Assembly: GCA_002707785.1 (NCBI GenBank)
Contig: PANW01000092.1
Coordinates: 1 to 47,373, forward strand
Length of the DNA: 47,373 nt
DNA from: Cellvibrionaceae bacterium
GTDB taxonomy: Bacteria; Pseudomonadota; Gammaproteobacteria; Pseudomonadales; Cellvibrionaceae
Direction of reading: 5' to 3'
Part shown: in pieces, positions 35,246-42,635 of the stretch
How the letters are laid out: each line of letters begins with the position of its first letter
Position numbering within the stretch: position 1 is the stretch's first letter
The notes under the pieces: model-generated
Database searches by the model: none
Seen by the model: the letters and a program-made list of their open reading frames with translations, nothing else
What the model was told of the DNA's origin: nothing
Position numbers and translations under genes: made by a program

Positions 35246-36817
35246 TCAGTTGAATCTCTCAACCAAATGAAATTGTTTCTGAGTCAGATCGGCCATTTCT
35301 TGGCTGAGCTGAGCCGCAGATTCGGCTTCTTGCTGTGTCTGCGAGGCAATGTCCGAGATCGACTGTGTGTTTTGTTCAACGCCAATGGCAGTGGCAGACT
35401 GCTCTTCGGCGGCTGATGCAATGCGTTGTGACATAGTGTCAATCATACCGACAGACTCTGAGATACCGCTTAACGCACTGCTGACGTTATTCATCTCCTC
35501 AACGCTTTTGTCGGCAAGATTGAGACAGGAGCCCATGTTGTCGGAGGCATCATTGGTCGCCTTGCCGAGCTTCTCAATAATGTCCTGAATATGTTGTGTC
35601 GATTCTTGGGTGCGCTGCGCTAAGGTGCGGACTTCATCGGCTACCACGGCAAATCCTCGGCCTTGCTCGCCCGCTCGTGCAGCCTCGATGGCGGCGTTTA
35701 GTGCAAGCAGGTTGGTTTGCTCTGCAATGCCGCGGATTACATCCACCACGCTGGCAATTTGAGCGCTATCAGCAGAGAGTCGATCAATCACTGTACCAAG
35801 GTCTGATACGGTGCTAGAAAGCCCCTGAATAGCCCCGCTGGCCCCGCTGAGTACTTGATTACCATGGGCGACTTGATTGATTGCGTCGTTGGTAGCCGTA
35901 GAGGTCTGGGTGGCTCCGGCAGCGACTTCTTGCACGGCCAATGACATTTGTTGCATGGATCTGGCTACATTTTCAGTTTCTTGCAGCTGGGCTGTCATAC
36001 CGTTGTGGCTGCAACGCGATTGCTCCAGAGCGAGCTCCGAGCGCTGCATGACTTCTTTAGAAGATTCCACAAAGCGACCTAGGGCGGTGCGGAGTCGGGC
36101 TTTCTGAGCCAATTGCGACAGTTCAATTTCACCAACGGCATCGCCACGACCGGTATAAATGTAGGCGGCTAAGGGATCATTGATCTCCCGCCGAGCCAAC
36201 GTTGCGGCTTCATTTTGACCCCGCTGCGCGAGCCAAGTGCTGAGAACACCGGCCGCGGCGCTGGTAAATATAGCCATCACACCTGCAATTGCGGAAAGTT
36301 CGGCAAAAACGGCCAAGTCAATCAACAATACTGTGAGTACGACTGCGGTTGTCAGCGTAAAATCGATTAACTTGTGGCGCCATTTTTCCAGGGCGGGAAT
36401 GGGGTTTTGTCCGTTGTTGATACGCTGATAGGTTTTTTCAGCACGTTGGATGGCGGCCGCATCGGCTTTAAAACGCACCGACTCATAGCCGGTGACTTGA
36501 TTGTTCTCCCGCAGGGGAGTGACATAGGCATCTACCCAATAGTGATCGCCATTCTTACAGCGGTTTTTGACAATTCCCATCCAAGGTTTGCCCTGCTTGA
36601 TGGTGTCCCACAGGCCTTGAAAGGCCGCAGCCGGCATATCGGGATGGCGCAGTATATTGTGGGCTTGACCGATCAGCTCATCCCGGTTGTATCCGGCGAT
36701 TCTACAAAAGGTGTCATTGCAGAATGTGATGACACCTTTGTCTGTGGTTGCGGAGACAATTTCATCTGTGCTCGCAAAAGTGACTTCTCGTCCCGTCACC
36801 GGTCCCATTTTACGCAT
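35246..36817 (-). CDS. aer: Aer-type PAS chemoreceptor (aerotaxis/energy taxis)
   Basis: 523-residue receptor. The N-terminal PAS domain (about 15-130) has [19 protein letters not shown], then [16 protein letters not shown] and [18 protein letters not shown], very close to the FAD-binding PAS of E. coli Aer. Membrane segments lie at about 150-200 with no periplasmic sensor. The signalling domain has [23 protein letters not shown] and [16 protein letters not shown]. It would sense redox or oxygen via FAD and signal to CheA. The protein ends ..FHLVERFN without a CheR pentapeptide. A PilZ protein gene lies upstream on the same strand. Confidence 0.93.
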   Translation of the reverse strand: MRKMGPVTGREVTFASTDEIVSATTDKGVITFCNDTFCRIAGYNRDELIGQAHNILRHPDMPAAAFQGLWDTIKQGKPWMGIVKNRCKNGDHYWVDAYVTPLRENNQVTGYESVRFKADAAAIQRAEKTYQRINNGQNPIPALEKWRHKLIDFTLTTAVVLTVLLIDLAVFAELSAIAGVMAIFTSAAAGVLSTWLAQRGQNEAATLARREINDPLAAYIYTGRGDAVGEIELSQLAQKARLRTALGRFVESSKEVMQRSELALEQSRCSHNGMTAQLQETENVARSMQQMSLAVQEVAAGATQTSTATNDAINQVAHGNQVLSGASGAIQGLSSTVSDLGTVIDRLSADSAQIASVVDVIRGIAEQTNLLALNAAIEAARAGEQGRGFAVVADEVRTLAQRTQESTQHIQDIIEKLGKATNDASDNMGSCLNLADKSVEEMNNVSSALSGISESVGMIDTMSQRIASAAEEQSATAIGVEQNTQSISDIASQTQQEAESAAQLSQEMADLTQKQFHLVERFN

Positions 36818-36997
36818 GATTCATTTTCCAGCTGTTGATCTGCTTATATCGTATGTGAAAAGCATAGTTCGAAAACCTACTTTTGCCTGATAGCCGGCAT
36901 TTGTAGGTCTATCAGGAGCTCTCTATATTTGCTTTTAACGGCATCTTGCGCGCATTCTGAAGTCATTCATCGAAATAATCAAAAGATGATTTGTGCG

Positions 36998-37759
36998 TCA
37001 GGCCGCCTCAACGGAGGTGCCAAACGCTTCGATCAGATGTTGTAGCTGGTTTCGTTGTTGAGGTCCGATGTCTTTGAATTCAATGCTGAGCTCGGTATGG
37101 CGGTAGGGGCGTCGTAAGAATCGGAAGCCTTTGACTCGAGCCTGGCACCGCACTTGAAATTCGTCGTTAAAACGGAATTCGCATTCGGGTAGATAGCTGT
37201 TGTGATGCAGTTGATCAAGCACATTGCCGCCGATGACCAATCGCATGCCTCCAGCCGAGATATTATTGGCGGTGGCATACCAAGGGGTTCGCCGAGGCGA
37301 TTGCAGTCTTACCGACAGCGGTTGCTGTTTACTGAGAGTGAGACGAGTAGAGCGGCGGCGTTGCTGATATTGCACCTCGTCGGACAGCGATAGTGAGTAA
37401 ATAGGGGAGGACAAGCTCATGACAATACTGCTGAGCTGGCAGGAGAAGGACAAAATAAGCCCTTGATGGTGGTGCTTAATGGTAAAGGTATCCCCCGGCT
37501 GGTAGATAAAGTCGGCCGGTTGGGGGAAGAGTTCATCGAGCTCAATATGGAGTTGGTTTAGATCGATGGCCAGAATCATACTCTGATAGGTTTCACCGGT
37601 ACGATCACTGATGACTTCGATTAACTGACGCTTTTCTTGAAGTTCGAATAAGGGGGCGTAATTCGCGATTTTGCTCGACAGAGAGCGAACGCCTTGGTCA
37701 ACGTCGATGGTGCTGGCTTTGCGGCTAAATTTTTGCAGAACAGATTGCAAAATGGCCAT
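36998..37759 (-). CDS. PilZ-domain protein with YcgR-like N-terminal domain
   Basis: 253-residue protein. Residues about 35-125 form a YcgR-N-like beta domain, and the PilZ domain follows with the two c-di-GMP-binding motifs RxxxR (R135/R139, in RRRSTRLTL) and NxSxxG (N166, S168, G171 in NNISAGGMRL). Both are intact, so c-di-GMP binding is expected. YcgR-type proteins slow flagellar rotation; a flagellar-brake role is an inference supported by the neighbouring Aer-like receptor and the GGDEF-EAL protein 5 kb away. Strong ribosome site aggagtgactttct. Confidence 0.9.
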   Translation of the reverse strand: MAILQSVLQKFSRKASTIDVDQGVRSLSSKIANYAPLFELQEKRQLIEVISDRTGETYQSMILAIDLNQLHIELDELFPQPADFIYQPGDTFTIKHHHQGLILSFSCQLSSIVMSLSSPIYSLSLSDEVQYQQRRRSTRLTLSKQQPLSVRLQSPRRTPWYATANNISAGGMRLVIGGNVLDQLHHNSYLPECEFRFNDEFQVRCQARVKGFRFLRRPYRHTELSIEFKDIGPQQRNQLQHLIEAFGTSVEAA

Positions 37760-38063
37760 AGAAAGTCACTCCTAAAAATGGGCTACGTCCAGGCTCTTGG
37801 CTGAGGCCTGGTAGTTTCTACAAAGGGAATTGCAATGCCTGTGCCAAACGAGATGAGCTGCTCGTGCTTATTTCGCAGGGCTTATAGATACTGGCTCTTG
37901 CTCCTGTCGAGCGGTCAGAAGCCATTGCTCAAACTATCGCCAGTGGGCAGAAGTGTGCCGCTAGAGCGGCAAAGTTGATGAGTGAACTTGCCGGTTTCTT
38001 GTGCCGCACAAAATCCGTACAATAGCCGGCCTTAAAATCACCTCCGATGTGCCAGGTTTTGCC
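37760..38063. other. 304-bp divergent gap
   Basis: Separates the PilZ gene from ttcA. Contains an imperfect hairpin CCAGGCTC / GAGGCCTGG (37789-37811) in the leader of the reverse-strand PilZ gene. No clear promoter boxes or extra gene were found. Confidence 0.4.
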
Positions 38064-39014
38064 ATGACTGATCTTCAGCCCCAACCTTCATCCAGCGACG
38101 AGCGTAAACAGCGCCTAGAAGTCAATAAGCTGCACAAGCGACTTCGTCGAAATGTGGGAAACGCTATTGTCGACTACAACATGATCGAAGAGGGCGATGT
38201 GGTGATGGCCTGCATCAGCGGGGGTAAAGACAGCTTTGCCATGTTGGACATTTTGTTGCACCTACAAAAAACCGCGCCCATTCGGTTTGACGTGGTCGCG
38301 GTCAACATGGATCAAAAGCAGCCCGGCTTTCCCGAGCATGTGCTGCCAGAGTATTTCGAGTCTATCGGGGTACCTTACTATATTGTTGATAAAGACACTT
38401 ACAGTGTTGTGCGGGAGAAAATTCCAGAAGGGAAAAAAACCTGCGGTCTGTGTTCTCGACTGCGACGGAGGACGCTCTATGCCTTTGCTGAAAAGATTGG
38501 CGCGACCAAACTGGCCTTGGGTCATCACATGGATGATATCGTCGAAACGCTGTTTCTGAATATGTTCTACGGCAGTCGTCTGAAAGCAATGCCGCCTAAA
38601 CTGCGTTCTGATGATCAGCGCAATGTTGTCATCCGTCCCTTGGCCTATTGCCGTGAAGCCGATTTGATTGCCTACGCGGATCACAAGCAATTCCCGATTA
38701 TTCCGTGCAACCTCTGTGGCTCTCAAGAGAATCTTCAGCGCCAAGCGGTGAAGGGGATGTTGATGGAATGGGAAAAAAACGATGTCAGTCGAGTCGAGCG
38801 TATTTTTAAGTCCATTCAAAACGTTTCGCCTAGCCAGCTCGCGGATCGCGAGCTGTTTGATTTCGTCAATTTACCGCTCGATCGTCAGGGTGAACGCTCT
38901 GAATATGATTACGATGAAGCGACTATCGGGGCTTCAAACATAAACGACTCAAGCAGCGCTACTGCGGACATCCCCTTGGGCGTACAGATCGTCGAAACCG
39001 TTCAATTACCTTAG
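38064..39014 (+). CDS. ttcA: tRNA 2-thiocytidine-32 synthetase
   Basis: 316-residue PP-loop ATPase that thiolates C32 of certain tRNAs. PP-loop SGGKDS is at 52-57. Two CxxC pairs ([11 protein letters not shown] and [15 protein letters not shown]) ligate the Fe-S cluster, and [17 protein letters not shown] is typical. Start at 38064 (MTDLQPQ) gives the usual length; a GTG at 38001 would add 21 unlikely residues. The C-terminal tail of about 40 residues after [10 protein letters not shown] is acidic and probably variable. Confidence 0.96.
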   Translation: MTDLQPQPSSSDERKQRLEVNKLHKRLRRNVGNAIVDYNMIEEGDVVMACISGGKDSFAMLDILLHLQKTAPIRFDVVAVNMDQKQPGFPEHVLPEYFESIGVPYYIVDKDTYSVVREKIPEGKKTCGLCSRLRRRTLYAFAEKIGATKLALGHHMDDIVETLFLNMFYGSRLKAMPPKLRSDDQRNVVIRPLAYCREADLIAYADHKQFPIIPCNLCGSQENLQRQAVKGMLMEWEKNDVSRVERIFKSIQNVSPSQLADRELFDFVNLPLDRQGERSEYDYDEATIGASNINDSSSATADIPLGVQIVETVQLP

Positions 39015-39067
39015 CCCTGTGGTCGAGCCGAGGCGCTTGTCTGTGCTGATTGATGCTCGAAAGTAAT

Positions 39068-39099
39068 TTCTAGGAAGACAGGTTTCTAGGAGGGCAGGC
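39068..39099. repeat. 16-bp imperfect tandem duplication
   Basis: ttctaggaagacaggt (39068-39083) followed directly by ttctaggagggcaggc (39084-39099), 13 of 16 positions identical, in the gap after ttcA. Function unlikely. Confidence 0.7.
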
Positions 39100-39281
39100 T
39101 TCGCGGCACGAATTCAGACTTTAACGGGTAGAGTTTCAACAGTTATAGAACTGATACGCTCTCCAAACTATTGATTCTTTGTCAAAAATAGACCCGCCTG
39201 CTATTTAATCTTATACGAGGTGTAATTTAACGCCAGATTCATGGATGAAACAGAGCTGTAAAGTGAGCAGCGGAGGTTCAA

Positions 39282-39662
39282 ATGACGGCAGGCCAAAAAG
39301 CCTATGAAGTGGTTTATATCGATAAATTCTCTGATATGGCCAGTGCAGAATTAGCTCGGGAGAACTTACGACGTACCTTCGGGCTGAACGACCACATGTT
39401 AAGTACCTTGTCTTGCGGTATGCCGATTGTCGTCAAGAAAGGGATTTCTTTCGATGAAGCGCGAAAATTTGAGCATGCCATCAAAGGCAGTGGAGGCGTT
39501 TGTTGGATTCAAGAAATGTCGCCCGACGGCAGCTTTCATGAGCGTCGTCACGATGCGCGACGTCAAACTCTTGATCGTCGAGGGAACTTTCGAGGCTCCT
39601 CAATCCTTCCTGACCGCCGCTACGGTATGGGGCGACGGAGTGGTGACAATCGAAGCCACTAA
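39282..39662 (+). CDS. Unknown protein with Arg-rich DRR-repeat tail
   Basis: 126-residue protein with ribosome site ggagg 5 nt before ATG. The first 85 residues look like a compact alpha/beta domain (YEVVYIDKFSDMASAELARE, then RTFGLNDHMLSTLSCGMPIVVKK and DEARKFEHAIKGSGGVCWIQE), with the feel of a ribosomal L7/L12 C-terminal-like or SPOR-like ligand-binding fold, although I cannot name the family. The last 40 residues hold repeated RR pairs (HERRHDARRQ, DRRGNF, PDRRYGMGRRSG). That tail may bind nucleic acid, phospholipid or a partner. It stands alone downstream of ttcA. Confidence 0.75.
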   Translation: MTAGQKAYEVVYIDKFSDMASAELARENLRRTFGLNDHMLSTLSCGMPIVVKKGISFDEARKFEHAIKGSGGVCWIQEMSPDGSFHERRHDARRQTLDRRGNFRGSSILPDRRYGMGRRSGDNRSH

Positions 39663-39764
39663 TAGATTTGTTCGTGGATTAGTGAGCAACTGGGCTCGCT
39701 TTATGCCTGCGCATCTCAATAGTTAGAAAGCATCAGGTGATCGCGCGGCATCTCTAATCGAGCT

Positions 39765-40304
39765 TCAATCGTCGAAGCTGATGAGACTAAAGCAGGGAAT
39801 ACTTGATTCCGTTAGACGCTCGCTTCCTTTGAGGTTGATCAGATCAACAATCGCTGCCACTTCATTAATCTCTGCGCCTTGATTGCGGATTAAACGGCTA
39901 GCGGCCAATAAGGTACCACCAGTGGCGATTAAATCATCAACGATGACCACCTTATCACCAACTGAAAAAGCACTCTTTTGTAGTTCTAGTTCACCCTTAG
40001 CGTACTCACTGTCATAGCTGACACGATCCACCTCTCCTGGCAGCTTTCCCGGTTTTCGGATTAGCACAAGAGGCTTGTTCAGTGCGTAGGCGAGATTGGA
40101 GCCGAGTAAGAAGCCGCGCGCATCTAACGCGGCAATGTGGGTGATGTCTTGATTGAGATACCGCCAAGCAAGGCTGTCGGTAATCATGCGTGCGGTGGCG
40201 GGATTCTGAAATAGCGGCGTTATATCGCGAAAACTAACACCTTCTTGCGGCCAGTTCTCGACGGTTGGAATGTGCGAACGAATCAAGAATTCATCAAAAA
40301 CCAT
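39765..40304 (-). CDS. apt: Adenine phosphoribosyltransferase
   Basis: 179-residue type I phosphoribosyltransferase making AMP from adenine and PRPP. Landmarks are VSFRDITPLFQNP, ALDARGFLLGSNLAYAL, VLIRKPGKLPG and the PRPP loop VVIVDDLIATGGTLLAA. The ATG at 40304 (MVFDEFLIRS, behind aaggatgctcacat) is preferred over 40334. Transcribed in the same direction as the Lrp-family gene, 96 bp downstream of it. Confidence 0.96.
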   Translation of the reverse strand: MVFDEFLIRSHIPTVENWPQEGVSFRDITPLFQNPATARMITDSLAWRYLNQDITHIAALDARGFLLGSNLAYALNKPLVLIRKPGKLPGEVDRVSYDSEYAKGELELQKSAFSVGDKVVIVDDLIATGGTLLAASRLIRNQGAEINEVAAIVDLINLKGSERLTESSIPCFSLISFDD

Positions 40305-40379
40305 ATGTGAGCATCCTTTAGCGGAGTTGACCATCCCCTTGATTACGGTATTCGGGAACGGGGCTTTGGTTCAAAGGCT

Positions 40380-40401
40380 ATAGCATTAAAGGCAATGCTA
40401 T
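40380..40401 (-). terminator. Weak hairpin at end of Lrp-family gene
   Basis: ATAGCATT / AATGCTAT, an 8-bp perfect stem with a 6-nt loop touching the stop codon of the Lrp-family gene. Only a short T-run (ccttt) follows on the reverse strand, so termination may be partial and apt could be read through. Confidence 0.35.
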
Positions 40402-40874
40402 TAGCGATTATAGTGGACAGGAATCTCGGTGGTATCTTTTACCTCTTCCATCACCACGTAGCTGGTGCATTCGTGGACGCCCGGCAGGGTAAGCAGCGTT
40501 TCCCCGTAAAATTGTCGGTAGGAACTCATATCGGCAACTCTGGCTTTGAGCAGATAGTCGAAGCTGCCGGATACTAAGTAGCACTCTTGGATCTCTGGTA
40601 GCGCCATGGCGGCTTCGCGAAAGGCCTCAAAGGTATCTTTTGCTGAGCGAGATAGGCGAATCTGCACGAATACCACAAGGCCTGCGTCCAGATAGTCGGG
40701 ATTGATCAGGGCGGTGTAACCTTTGATGACTCCTTCTCGCTCCAATCGCTTTACTCGCTCTTTGCAGGGGGTTGCGCTGAGGCCTACTTGTCTTGAAAGC
40801 TCCGCGAAACTGGTTCTTCCGTCTTTTTGCAGTACGCGAATAATATTTTTATCAACGGTATTTAGTTTTTTCAT
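40401..40874 (-). CDS. Lrp/AsnC-family regulator, probably of alanine dehydrogenase
   Basis: 157-residue regulator. The N-terminal winged HTH (about 5-60: LNTVDKNIIRVLQKDGRTSF, AELSRQVGLSATPCKERVKRLEREGVI) is followed by a RAM effector domain (about 70-150: VVFVQIRLSR, ECYLVSGSFDYLLKARV). Members bind amino acids and form octamers. It diverges from ald across 215 bp containing a 15-bp palindrome, the standard arrangement for a local regulator of alanine catabolism. Whether it is the global Lrp or a specific regulator is undecided. Confidence 0.94.
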   Translation of the reverse strand: MKKLNTVDKNIIRVLQKDGRTSFAELSRQVGLSATPCKERVKRLEREGVIKGYTALINPDYLDAGLVVFVQIRLSRSAKDTFEAFREAAMALPEIQECYLVSGSFDYLLKARVADMSSYRQFYGETLLTLPGVHECTSYVVMEEVKDTTEIPVHYNR

Positions 40875-40910
40875 GGGGTAGCTGTTTGTGCCCGTTTAGT
40901 GTTTTCTTTC

Positions 40911-40925
40911 CAGTTGATTCAACTG
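40911..40925. promoter_or_regulatory. Candidate Lrp-type operator, CAGTTGA-t-TCAACTG
   Basis: Perfect 15-bp palindrome (7-bp arms, single central T) located 37 bp upstream of the Lrp-family start and 165 bp upstream of ald. Length and symmetry match typical Lrp/AsnC sites. Assignment to the adjacent regulator is inference. Confidence 0.45.
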
Positions 40926-41089
40926 CCTTTTTTCCAATCTACATAAAATGCTCTTATTTGAGAAGCCTAAGATGGTCATTCGTTGTTGGTGATTTTGTCT
41001 TTATCACTGACATAGGGCCCATAACTACTGACAAGGCCCGCTAACTGCGGTGACTGTGTGAATCAGAGAGTCTTTAAGGAGAAATAATA

Positions 41090-42220
41090 ATGTTGATCGG
41101 CGTTCCCAAAGAAATTAAGAACCATGAGTATCGTATTGGTTTAACCCCGGCCAGTGCACGAGAGCTTGTTGGCCGAGGTCATCAAGTGATGATTGAAACA
41201 CAAGGGGGGGCTGAAATTGGCTTTGAAGACCAAGCCTATCTGGATGCCGGCGCCTCGATAGTGGCTACAGCGGAAGAGATATTTGCGAAAGCTGACATGA
41301 TCGTCAAAGTCAAAGAGCCCCAGCCCCATGAGTGTCGACAGTTGCGAGCGGGTCAAATCCTATTCACCTATTTGCATCTAGCGGCTGATAGCCTTCAAGC
41401 ACAATTATTAGCGGAGTCCGGGGCCACCTGTATTGCCTATGAAACGGTAACAGATGCTAGAGGTGCGCTGCCTTTGCTGGCGCCTATGTCAGAGGTCGCA
41501 GGGCGTTTATCTGTGCAAGCCGGAGCTTACCACTTGCAGAAAGCTCAAGGTGGAATGGGGGCCTTACTGGGAGGTGTACCTGGCGTTGCACCGGCCAAAG
41601 TCGTGGTTATCGGTGGGGGTGTCGTAGGGACTCAAGCGGCGTCTATGGCTATTGGCTTGGGGGCGGATGTCACCATTCTTGATCGCTCATTGCCTCGTTT
41701 ACGTCAGTTAGACGTCGAGTTCTCCGGTCGAGTGAAGTGCGTGTATTCTAGTATTGATGCTATTGAACAGCATGCACTTGAGGCGGATTTGGTGGTTGGG
41801 GCGGTACTGATTCCCGGGGCAGCAGCGCCTAAGTTGTTGACTCAAGAATTAATTGCTCGGATGAAAAAAGGTGCCGTCGTGGTTGATGTGGCCATTGATC
41901 AGGGCGGGTGTTTTGAAACGTCAAAAGCCACAACTCATCAAGATCCTACCTACGTGGTTGAAGAGGTCATCCACTACTGTGTTGCTAATATGCCGGGAGC
42001 CGTTGCCAGAACGTCTACCATGGCGCTGAACAATGCCACTTTACCCTTTGTGTTGGCGCTCGCTGATAAAGGGGCAGAACAAGCCATGCAGGCGGACGAA
42101 CATTTGTTTGCTGGGCTTAACGTTTATCAGGGGCAGATTACCTGCGAAGCGGTGGCCAAGGCTCTGGATATGCCTTACGTAAAGCCGGTGGCTTTGCTCG
42201 AGACAGTAAGAGCAGCCTAA
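41090..42220 (+). CDS. ald: Alanine dehydrogenase
   Basis: 376-residue NAD-dependent L-alanine dehydrogenase (alanine to pyruvate plus ammonia). Signature MLIGVPKEIKNHEYRIGLTP, KVKEPQPHE (active-site Lys/Glu region), LFTYLHLAA, and the NAD-binding VVVIGGGVVGTQAASMAIGLG, followed by DVAIDQGGCFETSKATTHQD. Strong ribosome site aaggagaaataata. Divergent from the Lrp-family gene, which probably controls it. Confidence 0.97.
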   Translation: MLIGVPKEIKNHEYRIGLTPASARELVGRGHQVMIETQGGAEIGFEDQAYLDAGASIVATAEEIFAKADMIVKVKEPQPHECRQLRAGQILFTYLHLAADSLQAQLLAESGATCIAYETVTDARGALPLLAPMSEVAGRLSVQAGAYHLQKAQGGMGALLGGVPGVAPAKVVVIGGGVVGTQAASMAIGLGADVTILDRSLPRLRQLDVEFSGRVKCVYSSIDAIEQHALEADLVVGAVLIPGAAAPKLLTQELIARMKKGAVVVDVAIDQGGCFETSKATTHQDPTYVVEEVIHYCVANMPGAVARTSTMALNNATLPFVLALADKGAEQAMQADEHLFAGLNVYQGQITCEAVAKALDMPYVKPVALLETVRAA

Positions 42221-42635
42221 TCGCGAGAGTTAGTCTTCTTTGAGAGTTGTTACTTAAGGGTGAGTACTTAAAGAAGATGCTTCAAACAGCCAGCTCATAG
42301 GTGCGTTGACTTGGGAAGCGCGTTTATTAGCTGGCTGCATAGTTTGATTTGCGCTCATTCGATCGTCGATGTTTTGTCTCGACGGAGGCAGTGGACGGCC
42401 TTGTTTCTTTCGACGACAGAGAGTCGTCACCTTTTTACCCATTTGTCTTCAGTTTATGCCAGAGAATGGCGACAAACTTTGTGGTAGCTTCTATCCTGAT
42501 TTATGATGACGGCGTTGCGCAGAAATTCGCTTTTCAGCACTGCGATTGCTATAAACTAATGATTTCCAACTAAAATCTTAGTTGACTCGCTTAGGTGGGT
42601 AGTCATCAAATCCGTCAGCCAATAGAGGACCACGA
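42221..42635. other. 415-bp gap, no supported gene
   Basis: Between ald and the GGDEF-EAL gene. A 62-codon reverse frame (42254-42442) lacks a ribosome site and any familiar pattern. No terminator after ald was recognised. The last 80 bp presumably carry the promoter of the GGDEF-EAL gene. Confidence 0.4.

Noticed and set aside
39427..39726. 99-residue forward frame overlapping the Arg-rich-tailed protein
   Set aside because: Shifted shadow of the 39282 gene, which has the better start and ribosome site.
42254..42442. 62-residue reverse frame after ald
   Set aside because: No ribosome site before either possible Met, no recognisable family, and composition typical of random sequence.
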